From: Sophora flavescens
Lineage: Eukaryota > Streptophyta > Magnoliopsida > Fabales > Fabaceae
Direction: 5' to 3'
Assembly (NCBI GenBank): GCA_030762895.1
Contig: CM061062.1
Coordinates: 289,832,985-289,896,984 of the forward strand
DNA length: 64,000 nt
Shown here: positions 21,795 through 33,134 of the stretch, piece after piece
Layout: each line of letters opens with the position of its first letter
How positions within the stretch are numbered: position 1 is the first letter of the stretch
Program-made: the position numbers and the translations under genes
Notes under the pieces: model-generated
Told to the model about the DNA's origin: nothing
What the model saw: only the letters and a program-made list of their open reading frames with translations
Database searches by the model: none

Positions 21795-22142
21795 TACATG
21801 GTAAGACTCACGTCAAAATCTCTCTCCTTTTTTTTTGGTTTTTAGGGTATTTTCTACATGCAACTACGAAAACCAATATCTCAAGTCAGGTATAATCATA
21901 AGGGCAACAAAGCTTTCCTTTAAGAGTTTTAATTTTTTTACTTTCTCAGAACTCAGATTCGAACTCGAGACCATTGATTAAGCTGGAATAGACTCGTGTC
22001 ATCTCATCGAAACACCCTTGGATAAATATTTCTCTCCTTTTAATGAGAAGAAAGTGAAAAAATAGAGAAATATTAAATTTACCCCTTATCTATCGATAGT
22101 TCTCTTATTTAATAAGGTCATAATTGTTTGTTCAATAGAAAT

Positions 22143-22855
22143 ATTAAATTTATAGGTCCTTAAATTATTTGAGAATTTTCAAATAGGTCCATATATTGTA
22201 AAATTTTGCAATTGGATCCCTCCACACATGAAAAATTTGTAATTGAATTTTTATGCATTTTTCTATTAGGATTTCGTTATGGTTCTAGAAAGCACCTATT
22301 TGGATATTTCTATAAAAAAAAATAGCAATTTATTCAATGTTATAAAAATAAAATCGAATCAGCCAGTTGGGCCGGTTTGATAAAAAAATCAGACCCACAA
22401 TCGATCTAGTTAAGTCGTCAGGTTGGATATGCATTCAAACAGATGTTGATATAATTAAATTGGACTTGAACTACATTGGACTCGTAATCTCAACAGCCCA
22501 ACTCATTCATGGGTTGACTTAGAGAAGAAACGAAAAACAAGGAAAATATATTATTCATTAATAATATATGTCGATTTAACCAATTCAATTAGTGGCTCAT
22601 TGGTTCGATCGACAACTCGTTGAACTAGTGTCTTGGTTGAGTCGATGACCTATCCAAGTTTTATAACAATGGATATATTTGAATTTTTTAAAAAAAGGTC
22701 AGAAACCCACAAATGATAGGTAAAATTCTAACTGATAATTAACAAAATCCTAACAAAAAAGTGTACGAGAGACTCAACTACAAAAGGATTTATATGTCCA
22801 GCGACTCAAATTATCAAATAGTTTAGGGACCAAATATTAATTTAACTTTTTTAAT
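22143..22855. mobile_element. MITE with inverted ends, carrying a nested second MITE
   Basis: The left end (attaaatttataggtcc, then ttaaattatttga) is inverted at the right end (agtttagggaccaaatatt). The same end family bounds 27405-27757 in a GDSL intron. Inside, about 22335-22672, a second unit begins 'tcaatgttataaaaat' and ends 'caagttttataacaatgg', with GGTTC-rich sequence between. It resembles 59613-59932. No coding capacity. Confidence 0.5.
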
Positions 22856-23330
22856 ATTAAACTATAGGTTTTTCTTTTTGTAAATTTCTTGACTCTAATG
22901 TGAATAATCCTGTCTTTAACCAATTTGAAATTAGAGGTAAACTGAGTGAGTTTGAACAATCTGACTCCAATACTACTTCACTACAATTTTTTTTTAATAA
23001 AAAAAATTAAAGTAGATATATATTTATTTTTAAGAAACACCTATTAATTTCTCATAGTGGTTAGGGTTATCACTTTTGAGGACCTTATTCGATGAAGCAC
23101 ATTAGCCAGGCTAAGGAGATTGTGGACTAAGCCCATCTGTGGAAGATTGTGGTCAATACTGAATAGCCCATTTGCTTCTTATTACCCATTAAAAAGGAAG
23201 AGAAAAAATGATAGTTGTTGTCCCAAAAAAAGACAATGAAAAAATAAGAGCATGAAAAATAGCTAAAGCCTGCAATGTGGTATGTGGATTTTGAAGATAG
23301 GGAACCAACCAATCAGAAACTGAGGCTCCT

Positions 23331-23380
23331 CCACGTGGCCACCACTGAAAATCAGTGTCCCAAATCATATTACAGTGGAT
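23331..23380 (+). promoter_or_regulatory. G-box and GATA-type element upstream of CURT1A
   Basis: The perfect G-box core CCACGTGGCC is at 23331-23340, about 230 bp before the start codon, with ggataaca near 23376 and a CCAAT near 23308. G-box plus I-box/GATA pairs are common in light-responsive promoters of photosynthesis genes (family knowledge). Use here is inferred. A CTTTTTT-repeat pyrimidine tract lies at 23409-23436. Confidence 0.5.
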
Positions 23381-23570
23381 AACAAGAAGCCAAGCCAGGC
23401 ACTTGTGTTTTTTCTTTTTTCTTTTTTCTTTTTTCTGCCTAAAAATAATCTATGCAAACCAAAACCAACCAAGAAAGAATCAAAGAAAGAAAGAGCACAT
23501 AGTATAGTAACATAAAAATAAGAGCAACCAAAACAAAAAAGAAAAAAAGAAGGAAATATTGTAAGAGATA

Positions 23571-24280
23571 ATGGCAGCAGCTGTAGGCACAGTGTTAGTT
23601 CCTCGGCTGCTTGTGAGCAGCAGCAATGCTACCCGCTGTTCTGCTCTGCCTTATCTTCCTCCTCGCCTCTCTAACACACTTTTTTCATCACCTTCCCTTA
23701 AACACCTTTCAGGTATTCTCTACCTTCTTTCATGTCACATTTTCCTTCTAAGTTTTAATCTATATATATATATATATGTTAACCTGAAATATCAGCAAGT
23801 GTGACTCATGTTCTCATTATTCTATTAGTATTCATTTTGAAATCAGTCAGTGCTAATAACAATATGCTGCTATCTCATGTCCACAGCAGTTGACAAGTTG
23901 AGTCCTACTGTTTAAAGTAGCTATTGGTTATTATCAGCTACAGATTCTAATTAGCAATGTAAGAGCAATTGAATAATGTATCTGGTATAGCTCTTCAAAT
24001 GCAACACACTCCAACCACACACATGCACACACAAAAGATAAATTAAATAAGGGAAATGTTAGGCAAGTTTTCATGGGAAAATGATATGGTCAATATATTG
24101 AGAAGTGTGATTGTTTGTTTTCCGATAAAACTTTACTTTTGTCTAATTCCTTAACTAGTATCTTAAAAATACTGGTTAGCATGACCCATTAAATAAAAGG
24201 GGCAACTTGGTGTTATAAAGCTCCCGCTATGCCCACCGTGCATGAAAGGGCCAACCCGCTATGCGGGTATTATTAGACAA

Positions 24281-24319
<39 letters not shown>

Positions 24320-26241
24320 GAGGTGTGGGTATTAGAGGTGAGAAATAAAACAAATCTTAATTTTGTATGTGTGTGGTTGGAGGGGGGGTGCATTTGAAGA
24401 GCCAGGTACATTATTCCACTGCTCTTACATTGTTAATTAAAATCTGTAAGACAGATCTTATTTAACCCTTTTTGATTGAAATTTTCTCTATCACGATCCA
24501 ACTTCTTAGCATTAGCATTCTGAAGTTGATGAGAGGGTTAAGAGAGTGACCAGATTACCATTCAGTGTCATGAAGAGCAGTTGAAAGACTTCACGTTTTG
24601 AAATTGATGATAGTAAATATGATTAGGAGTTTCTATATTTGGTGTTCAAACCCGAAATCCAATGAGTTAGAGTAAACATGTTCCACCTAATCTAAGCCGT
24701 CTATGTGTGTAGTTTTAGCTGAGCCCTTACCCTATACGAGGGTATCTCTAATCGATAGTGAAATACTAATCCCTTTCAACACGTAGAGATCACATAAATG
24801 AGTTTTGTTTCTCCAAACATAGCTTTTTCCATTCATATGGCAGGAATCAAACCTCTGTCAACATACTTAAGGAATTCAACTATCTAACAAGTGTGTTGGG
24901 CCTTGTTGGTATAATTCTATTGTTTGTTCTTTAGCCATACATGGTTTGATCAGGGAAATCCTATAGATTTGAACTGATAATAGACTCGCGCTAGAAAGAG
25001 GGAAGGTGAAGGCGTGATTTGTTCCTAAGTCCTTGCATTCACCTACATAGGACTTTACCAGCTGAGCTGGTTAGCACCTTCAAGGTCTAGTGTTTGTTCT
25101 GATTTCAATGTTCACTTCAAGTTATTCAGCTCCTTCTATTTGTTTTTTTTATAACTGCTTTTATTTTTTTCTTTTAATATTTCTACATTATTTTCTTGTT
25201 CCCTCCCTTTCAGAGTACCGGAAGTTTTCTCTACTTCAGACCAGAGCTTCTTCTTCAGAGGAAACATCTACTGTGGATGCTAGTGAGTTGTTTACAGATT
25301 TGAAGCAGAAGGCAAGAAGTTTACCATTTGACTGAGTTCAATACTTCATCACCACCTTTGTCTTTTAACCAAGTGCAAATAACACTGGGGCGGGGTAGCT
25401 CAACTGGTTTGAGCTAAGGATATAAGGAGTTAGAGCCAGAGTTCAAACCCGGACAAAGGAGAAAAAACTAACATGACATTTAACATACTAACATTTGCCT
25501 ATAAAAAAAAAAGTGGAAATAACACTCTCCATTTGTCATTATCAGTGGGATGCTGTTGAAAACAAGTCTACAGTACTTCTATATGGTGGTGGGGCTATAG
25601 TTGCTGTTTGGCTATCTTCAATTCTTGTGGGTGCCATCAACTCAGTCCCCTTGGTAAGCCATCACTCCTTTTGAATACAATTAATTGTGGTCCATTGGTG
25701 AGCATGCATATGCTTCAGTTTTATGCTCTAGAGGGCTTTGTTAACCAATGTGAAACAATTTTATTTATTTTTCAGCTTCCAAAGATTTTGGAGTTGGTAG
25801 GACTAGGGTACACTGGATGGTTTGTGTACCGATACCTTCTGTTTAAGGTAGGTCAAATATATACATCATCAATATTTTTACTTCTTTAGCATCTAGCACA
25901 TTTTATATTGTGCACATAAATGGTGCTTGTGCATAATAGACCTTCCTGAGATTGCATATTGATAGGGAAATACTAGTGTATTAAGTTTTCTGGTAAATGA
26001 GTAATTGAAGAAAGTTGAAACTGATAAAATGATCATTGAGGTCTAGACAGACCATATGAAAATGTCTATGTGAAATTTCTTCCATTGCAATCAGAATTCC
26101 AATTTATGTTGGCTAGTCATTTGTGCCTTAAACAGTATATTTCTTATGAATAATATGATTGTTTTTTCTGCACAGTCTAGCAGAAAGGAACTAGCTACAG
26201 ACATTGAGGATCTGAAGAAGAAAATTGCTGGAACTGAATAG
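23571..26241 (+). CDS. CURT1A: Thylakoid membrane-curvature protein, CURT1A type (five exons)
   Basis: Exons 23571-23712, 25214-25311, 25546-25653, 25776-25847 and 26176-26241 give a 161-aa protein, close to Arabidopsis CURT1A (At4g01150). CURT1 proteins oligomerise at grana margins and bend the thylakoid membrane. Residues 1 to ~59 are a Ser/Arg-rich chloroplast transit peptide containing RCSALPYLPPR. An amphipathic stretch (~70-86) precedes two membrane helices: ~88-111 (YGGGAIVAVWLSS) and ~117-139 (VGLGYTGWFVYRYLL). A charged C-terminal amphipathic helix ends KKKIAGTE. The CAAD/CURT1 domain spans exons 3-5. All joints keep frame. Intron 2 needs a GC donor (25312-25313); the others are GT-AG. 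The gene looks intact. Its introns host a MITE and SINEs. Confidence 0.93.
23941..24446. mobile_element. MITE with ~85-bp terminal inverted repeats in CURT1A intron 1
   Basis: The left end (cagattctaattagcaatg...gctcttcaaatgca...ccaaccacacaca) is matched in inverse orientation by the right end (tgtgtggttgg...tgcatttgaagagc...cattgttaattaaaatctg). The element is about 506 bp, has no ORF, and holds an (ATT)n microsatellite at 24281-24320. The flanking dinucleotide is TA on both sides. The superfamily is not certain. Confidence 0.7.
24956..25078 (-). mobile_element. tRNA-derived SINE-like sequence in CURT1A intron 1
   Basis: On the minus strand, ggtgctaaccagctcagctgg (25058-25078) contains a pol III A box, and agttcaaatc (24966-24975) is a B box. 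Spacing is longer than in a tRNA. No TSD was recognised, so the ends are approximate. Confidence 0.45.
25387..25510 (+). mobile_element. tRNA-derived SINE in CURT1A intron 2
   Basis: Starts ggggcggggtagctcaactgg. A box TAGCTCAACTGG at 25396-25407 and B box GTTCAAACC at 25441-25449. It ends in an A-rich tail. It is flanked by a 16-bp TSD with one mismatch, aagtgcaaataacact (25371-25386) and aagtggaaataacact (25511-25526). Length 124 bp, same strand as the gene. Confidence 0.85.
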
Positions 26242-27054
26242 AAGTGTATTAGCAGGTAGCAAGTCAAGTTGATCTTCCTTGATCATCATCTGTTTGTTTT
26301 GCTGTTATGTTCTGTATAAGAGGCATTTGTATCCCTTGATGTAGAATAGAATTTCTCAACCTCTATCATCCTTGTATCAACCCATTTCATTGTTGTAATA
26401 ATGTAGCAAATTTTATGTTTATGACTCTGAATGGAAATCATTGATCTTTTTACTTCTTCCGTAGTGTCTGCATTGTTGAACATAAAAGGGCTGTGCAGCT
26501 CATTTGGACGTGCTAATTTTTGGTTATAGGTAACATGGTGTCTTAATTACACGGTCAGAGAGAATTAACCTTGCCACCGAAACTTTCTTAATTTTTCTCA
26601 TTTATGCATCTTTGTTTAGTCCTTTGACCATCACCGTGAAACTAACCTTCAGATAGGAAGTGAAACTTAGTTAGATAAAGTTCTCTCCAAAATAACGACT
26701 CTAGGATTCGAGTCCCTAACCTTACCAGTAAACTTCGTTTGAGGTACACTCCACTTTCACTTCGACCAACCATTGTTGGGTTATTTATGTCTTTAAGTTG
26801 ATTTGGAATTTAATTGCCTCACCCAATTACCAACTTTTAAAATTTAGAAACTTATTTGAATTTCCCTAAAAACTTCAAGTATCAACGGAATAATAAAACC
26901 AAGATAAAATTAGCTAACAAATCTTTTTTTTTTTTTTTGACAGATGGAAATTTTGATTATTTTTATTTTTTTTTGTGTACATTATTTGCGTTAATTCCTG
27001 AGCTAATTTGACCTTTTCATTTGTTAATTAAGAAACTACCCTGAAGCAAATGGA
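26242..27054. other. CURT1A 3' flank and intergenic region
   Basis: Contains the presumed 3' UTR and poly(A) region of CURT1A (AT-rich, 26242-26480). Between 26640 and 26760 there is a weak tRNA-like box (gattcgagtccc). The convergent GDSL gene ends at 27055. No further gene is seen. Confidence 0.5.
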
Positions 27055-30000
27055 TCAACCTATAGGTTGAAGATCACAGTGTTCCTGAAATGGGAAAGGT
27101 GGATCAGAATAGGATCCATTAAGAATGGCATAGGTAGTAAGCTTGTTTGCAGCTTCTGTGGCATGGATCCCATCCCAGCTCACGTAATTATAGGGGTCCT
27201 CACAGGCCGTTGCTGTCACTGTGCTCCCATTTACATCTTTAGTATTGCCACAGTAAACTTTAGGATCGAAATTGTAGTCACCCCCTCCATATCCACAACA
27301 TGCTTTTGTACCATATTGAAGTCCTATTCCAAGGAAAAAATAATATTCTAGTCAGAATCATAATGAAGACATTCTGGTTATTTATTTAGCATCTGTTAAT
27401 ACATGTTAAATTAATCTGTAGGTCCTGAACAATTTGAGAATTTTCAAATAGGTTCCTATGCTTTAAAAAATTGTACTTGGGTGCCTGAACACAAAATTTA
27501 TACTTGGGTCTCTTATACACTCTTCCATTAGAGTTTCGTAAAGTATTCGTTAGGATTCCGTTAAGTAATTCATCCACTCGTCAATTGTGGGTCGGTGAAC
27601 ATTTTGGAAAAAGTCAAATAGATCCCTGAATTTTTGGAACCCTAATGAAAAAGTGTATAAGAAACTTAATTACAAATGTTCTATGTCCAGAGACCAATTG
27701 CAAAATTATAAGGAACTTTGAAAATTCTCAAATAGTGCCGAGACCAATTAGGTTAACCTCAATTATAAAAGTCACATAGTATTTTCTTATAATTAAACAA
27801 GGCCAGGGGGAAGTGTATGAACCATGAAAAGTAGGATGCTGGAAGAGCTCTAACAGAACTGTAGAGGTATCCACATAGATGACAGAAGCATCAGAAAGAC
27901 TTTCTCTGGTTTGTCTCAATGTCTCCTTCAGCAAGTTGTTATAGTCCACTACTGCATTGTTGTAAGAAACCATGCATCCAAACTCATCAAGGTCTGAATT
28001 ATCATGTGGAAGCTGAACCAAGAATGCAGGGTAGCATCCCACTGGTGCAAGATTAAGCACCACAAATGTACGCCCTCCTAGATTATATAGCTCCTAGAAA
28101 TTTAAGTGATAAAATTCAAATTAATCACATTTTGTTATTTCAGTAATAAGTTTTGGTGTTGAGTCTCATGGTAACAGTCAGAAGGTACTCTCACCTTAAT
28201 GGTGGCAGCTATTTGTGAAACAACTTGAGGGAGGTACTCCTTCACTCCACCAATGCCAATGGCAGCTAAGTTGGAAGTAAAATCATTTTGGCCAATGTAG
28301 AATGTGTATAGAGATTTTCCAAATATATCCGGAGAAGGTAGGTTGGTTTCTGAGGAACAATCACATGATCATCTTGTGCAAAGAAAACCAGTAACTTGCT
28401 ATAGTAAGTATATATAGTGAATGGCTGGGCCATTAAATCGTATAATATGGATGATTAAGATTAAAAGTTAGTGGTCATGTGATCACATAAAAAAATCACA
28501 TGGATTTATGTTCTAATCATCACCATTCACGTATAATCCAAAGGCAGTAAATAGACTCTCTCACTCTCACACACACACGCACACACGCGCGCGCGCGCAC
28601 ACATATATATATATATATATACACACACACAGAGAGAGACACGTACACTAGGAAGTTTGTGCATTTTGTACCTTGTTGATCAACTTCGTTAACATTGGCT
28701 ATAAATTGCTTCATTTGGTTGAGCTGGATAGCAAGGGAGAAAGGGCTGATCCCAGTGACAAACAAAGAAGTATTAGGTAGAAGCACAGTGGATGCCAGTG
28801 TAGCATAGTTGGTCCCTTGTCTAAAATTTGATCGGATTGCTTGCAGATATGGACTCAAAAATGGCAATCCAAGAGCTTGAGCTTCCAAATGAAATAGAAT
28901 ACAGCTTGTCTAGTGTTAGTACCACTGCTAGAATAGCTTCTCATATTGCAATGAATGAATAAGCAGATTCTTCTAGTTCTTTAATTTTTTCTTTTTAAGG
29001 AAAAAACCGGTTGTTGACAAATAACAGCTCAAGTATATATATCTAATAACAGGTAAAATATGAATAGATAAATGACAAAACATATTAGATAAGTTGCCAA
29101 TTTTAACAGCTTGATGAAGGGAGTTAATTTTTCCTTTCCAGGACCATAAAAATAAGTAATTTGGAATTATTGGTGAGGAGTAAATTAAGTGATCCAGGTA
29201 CTGCCAAAGACGTTTCAGAGAGTGCCATTATCTTTTGAATCATTAGAATAGAAACAAAAAATGACAAGATATTGACAATCAATGACTATACAAGTAATAC
29301 AACAATTCCAGCTAAGCATCTTTTCTTGTGGGGAAAACTGCCTACAGAAGAAGAAAAGTACAAGCCTAATAAAGGCAAAAGCCTTGAATGTTCTTGTGAT
29401 AAGACTAAAATATAGAATAGATGCAAATAATCAAAGATTAGGAGAATTATACACAATCTGTTAGGTTTCCTGATTTGCAAACAGATATCATACCCAAAGA
29501 TCAAGAAAACCAAATCTAAAAATTTTATTGAGTTATCTCTTCTTTTTAAAAGAATAAAAACATCAACTGCTTGCTTATCTTAGCACCTTGCAATAAATAT
29601 CACAAGGAGAGATATTGCTGAAACACCATAGAAACAAAATCAACAAGATCTTATGATCCACATCTTCCTGAGTCTACAAATGGTTGGTTAAATCTTGTCC
29701 ACTATAAACTAAATGCATTCATAATAACTGAGGAATCCTTATGGCTCTATTGGTGCTGAGAAGATGCAGAAAGAGAGAAGAAAGCAGGAGCAAGGCCCTC
29801 CCTTGTTTTTCCTTTGTTTTCCTTCCATGCCACAATCATAAGGAGAGATATTATATGAAAAATCAAAAGTTAACAAAGAGCTAAAGTGAAAACATTAGGG
29901 AACCTTAATGCCAAAGATGATAAAGATTGTTTGTTCGTTACCAAGAAAATCAACAATGAGTCTCCCATCTGAAGCCCTGCCTGATGGTTTCTTGAAGTAA

Positions 30001-30179
30001 GTCATTCCAAAGGGACCAGACTGTGCAGGAAAAGCTGCATAAAAGCCACCAGTATCTGAATTTGAATCTCCAAAGTTGAAGATTGCCTTGAAATCACATT
30101 CAGTGTGACTTAGACCGACCAAGCAAGGCAATACCACTATGAAAATGATCAAGAAATTGATCGATACCCTTGAACTCAT
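27055..30179 (-). CDS. Secreted GDSL esterase/lipase (SGNH hydrolase), five exons
   Basis: Exons in coding order are 29942-30179, 28672-28881, 28195-28349, 27823-28093 and 27055-27323, giving 380 aa with every joint in frame and GT-AG introns. Residues 1 to ~26 form a signal peptide. The SGNH blocks are present: catalytic Ser39 in FNFGDSNSDTGG, Asn171 in YIGQND, and Asp342/His345 in WDGIHATEAAN. Gly of block II is probably in the NYATLAST region. Such enzymes are secreted esterases acting on acyl esters; the substrate is unknown. The sequence resembles Arabidopsis At4g01130, the neighbour of CURT1A there. The ATG at 30179 is preferred over 30227 because a TATA box at 30250-30257 would put transcription start near 30222. 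Intron 4 holds a MITE and intron 2 a microsatellite. Confidence 0.92.
27405..27757. mobile_element. MITE in GDSL gene intron 4
   Basis: The inner core ttgagaattttcaaa at the left end recurs inverted at the right end (tttgaaaattctcaa). Outer parts resemble ttaaattaatctgtaggtcc and its counterpart near 27740. Same family as 22143-22855. No ORF, and the ends are approximate. Confidence 0.55.
28567..28645. repeat. Compound microsatellite (CA)n(CG)n(TA)n(CA)n(GA)n
   Basis: Runs of cacaca, cgcgcgcg, tatatata, cacaca and gagaga lie end to end inside intron 2 of the GDSL gene, about 30 nt from its donor site. It probably varies in length between accessions. Confidence 0.9.
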
Positions 30180-30249
30180 TTTTTGACAGCTTGTTGGTGC
30201 ATAAGCAGTACTATGTAAAAGAGACATGACAACCTTTCTTATTGTTGTC

Positions 30250-30257
30250 TATATATA
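30250..30257 (-). promoter_or_regulatory. TATA box of the intact GDSL gene
   Basis: tatatata lies about 70 bp upstream of the ATG at 30179 on the minus strand. This spacing supports that start codon rather than the in-frame ATG at 30227, which would fall upstream of the expected transcription start. Confidence 0.5.
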
Positions 30258-30897
30258 TTTGTAACTGCAGTTATGTTACAATTGTGTATAGCAGTATTTG
30301 CTAATCATCTAATACATGGCAGACAGGCCACATGTACATTTGGATAGTGTTGGTATCATAGCTTTTTGACTATTTACTTTTCTTTTGGACACTTAACTGT
30401 TAGTGTTGACACGCTATGTCCACTTTCACCCGGAATAGCAGATACAAACAGCACACTGGTATATGATAAGGGATAGTAAGATAAGAAAGACATGTATTTT
30501 GCATAAACCCTCAAGTTTTTACTTTTAATTTTCGTCTTAACCTTAGTGTATGATGAAAGTGTTATAAATGGTAGGAACAAAAATTCAGATGGAAAGGAAA
30601 CAAGTAATGTCTGTTTAACTTTAGAGTATGGTAATTGGTCGTCATTTTCAAAAAATAATCATGTCACATATACAGCCAAAGTTCAACTTGTACGTAATAT
30701 CTTACTTTATTGCAAACATTGGAGCTACCGACACGCAGCATAACTGAAATTATATTATACAAACATAAACTGATTAAAGTGACACACATACATCCCTTCC
30801 CCCCAATTATTTATCCTGCATCTTGGTTACTGAGAACTTTGGAATAGTTAAATTTGTTAAATAAGAAGAAAAAAAACCCTTAAAGGTCACTAGTGGA
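30258..30897. other. Spacer between the two GDSL copies
   Basis: It holds the upstream promoter region of the intact gene and the presumed 3' flank of the pseudogene (stop at 30898). No ORF or repeat is recognised. Confidence 0.5.
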
Positions 30898-31230
30898 TCA
30901 ATCAATAGGATGAAGATCACAGTGTTTGTGAAGTGGAAAAGGGGGATCAGAAATAGAGCCATTGAGAATGGCCCTGGTGACAATCTTATTTGCTGCTTCT
31001 GTGAAATGAATGCCATCCCAGCTCACATAGTTTTGGGGGTCATCACAGGCACTTGCAGCCATATTGCCACACATAATTTTTGGGTTAAAGTTGTAGTCAC
31101 CACCTCCATGCCCACAACATGCTTTGGTACCATACTTCAGCCCTGCTCCACCAAAACAAATTGAATCCATAAATCAGCACTGGACTTGTGTACCAATATC
31201 ATAAAACATGGAATTTATATGTTTGGTTTA

Positions 31231-31484
31231 GAGTGAATCACCCTTTTGTTCCTGAAATTGTAGGACGGCAGCAAGTTGGTCCATTAAATTAAGAAATAAG
31301 CAAAAATATCTCCCAAATTGAAAAACATTCGTTATGTTATGGTCCCCCGAATTGAAAAATGTCGCTAAATTGGACTTGCGTGATGAACTTCTTTTAATTT
31401 TGGAGAGGTTTTTGCCTATTTTTTAATGCAAGAGACCAACTTGTCACCACCCTAAATTTCATAGACCAAAATGGAGATTCATTT
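31231..31484. mobile_element. Mutator-like MITE in intron 4 of the GDSL pseudogene
   Basis: The left end gagtgaatcacccttttg is inverted at the right end (caaaatggagattcatt), with ~48 bp of imperfect TIR. Perfect direct repeats gtttggttta flank it (31221-31230 and 31485-31494). TSDs of 9-11 bp are characteristic of Mutator-like elements. Length about 254 bp, no ORF. Confidence 0.8.
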
Positions 31485-32973
31485 GTTTGGTTTATATATA
31501 TTGAAATCATAGTAGTTGCATATAATTCTAAGGTAGCAGGAGTACCATGGAATTTATGCAAAAATCATGACAATGTTTATCAGTGCTAATATTTGTTTTT
31601 TTGGTAATGGCTAAAAGGGTATTCCATAAGAATTATGTTTGTTGAACATATATTGGGGACATCATATGGTGTCTCCTTTGCTTTTTTGTGGTATTCTCGA
31701 AATACGTATATACAAAATGATAAAAGTAGGTGAGAGATACGGTGTCTAAATTTTGTGTTTAAATAACACAACTCATTCCATAAGAAGCACTCCTAAGATT
31801 ATTGTTAAAGTAAAGAAGCCAAGGGAAAGGTGTTGGTACCATGAGATGTGGGATGGTGGAAGAGCTCCAATAGAGTAGAGTGTGTGTCCACATAAATGAG
31901 TGAAGCACCTTTAAGACTTTTTCTGGTTTGTGTCAATGTCTCCTTCAGTAATTTGTTATAATCATCTACAGCATTGTTGTATGAAACCATGCATCCAAAC
32001 TTATCAATATCTGAGCTATCATGGGGAAGCTCCACCAAGAATCCAGGATAGCATCCCACAGGAGCAAGATTGAATACCAAAAATGTTCGCCCACCTTGTG
32101 CATATAGCTCCTAGAAATTTCAGTGAGCAAAAAGTTCATAACCAACTGCTCTCTATATACATGTATATATATACATATATATTTTTATTAAATCTTGGTC
32201 GCACCTTTGATCAATTGTAAGAGTATATAAATCACAGATATCATGGATACCAATGTCTTTATCATCAAACATTTTGTAGCCACATTTAATATTTAGATTG
32301 TCATGACGATAGTTTTACAAAGTATATATGATCATGCATTGCTATATCTAATAATTTTCATTATGCCAGTTGAACTCATATATGTCCACATATCAGTTTG
32401 GGGTTCAATAAATATCATATCTCATACTGAAAATTAAAAATTGGGCTAAGCTACTGTAAAAACCATAGCCCACTTTGTGCTGGGCCTGATGAGTATATTT
32501 TAAAATAGAAAAAATCACATTGATCTCCTATAAAATTTGAGTTAGTTATATTTGATTTCTCTCTTATATCAGAAATTACAGGCATCCATTGAAGTTTATG
32601 TTGTAAAGGATATGAGTGTAATAATAATATAAAACTTAAGTATAATGATAACATAAACTTCAAAGATAAGTATAACGCCAACATCGTGTAATTTCTGAAA
32701 TAAAGATATGTTAAAGATAATTAAATCAAATCTCATATGATTACATGAGATGTAGCAACTACTCAAACCTTGATAGTGGCATCAATTTGTGAGATGATTT
32801 GAGGGATGTACCCCGTCAAACCACTTATACCCTCATATGCTAATTTGGAAGTGAAGTCATTTTGGCCAATATAGAACGTATAAATGGATTTTCCAAAGAT
32901 ATCTGGTGAAGGAAGACCTGCTCCTGAGAGACAGCCATATGACAATCTTCTACCTGCGTCGTGAGAATATGAG

Positions 32974-33134
32974 TTAGGGTACACTTAAAATAGTTTATTT
33001 GAGCTTTCATTTTAGGTTATTGTAATAAGCTTGTCGGAGAAGCTTATAAAAATAAGTTATTTTTAGCTTATTTAAAAGAAAGAAAACTTATTGAATAAGC
33101 GCTTAATTAAGTTATTTATTCAAACACACCCTTA
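32974..33134. mobile_element. Small MITE in intron 2 of the GDSL pseudogene
   Basis: The left end tagggtacacttaaaatag is matched inversely at the right end (ttattcaaacacaccctta). The interior is AT-rich, rich in 'cttat' and 'aataag', and could fold on itself. TSD not resolved. Confidence 0.5.

Larger units (their letters stand above)
21697..23300. other. Intergenic, MITE-rich, no gene
   Basis: AT-rich spacer between the gypsy nest and the CURT1A promoter. A possible tRNA-like B box lies on the minus strand at 21956-21969. Two nested MITEs are listed separately. No ORF is supported. Confidence 0.5.

Noticed and set aside
21830..22030. Minus-strand SINE suggested by a B box (ctcgagttcgaatc)
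   Set aside because: Neither a convincing A box at the right spacing nor a TSD was found.
25387..25510. Possible tRNA gene (A and B boxes)
   Set aside because: No cloverleaf can be completed, and the A-rich tail and TSD show a SINE.
30180..30227. Upstream in-frame ATG of the GDSL gene (16 extra residues)
   Set aside because: It lies only ~23 bp from the TATA box and would be upstream of the likely transcription start; starting at 30179 gives a normal signal peptide.
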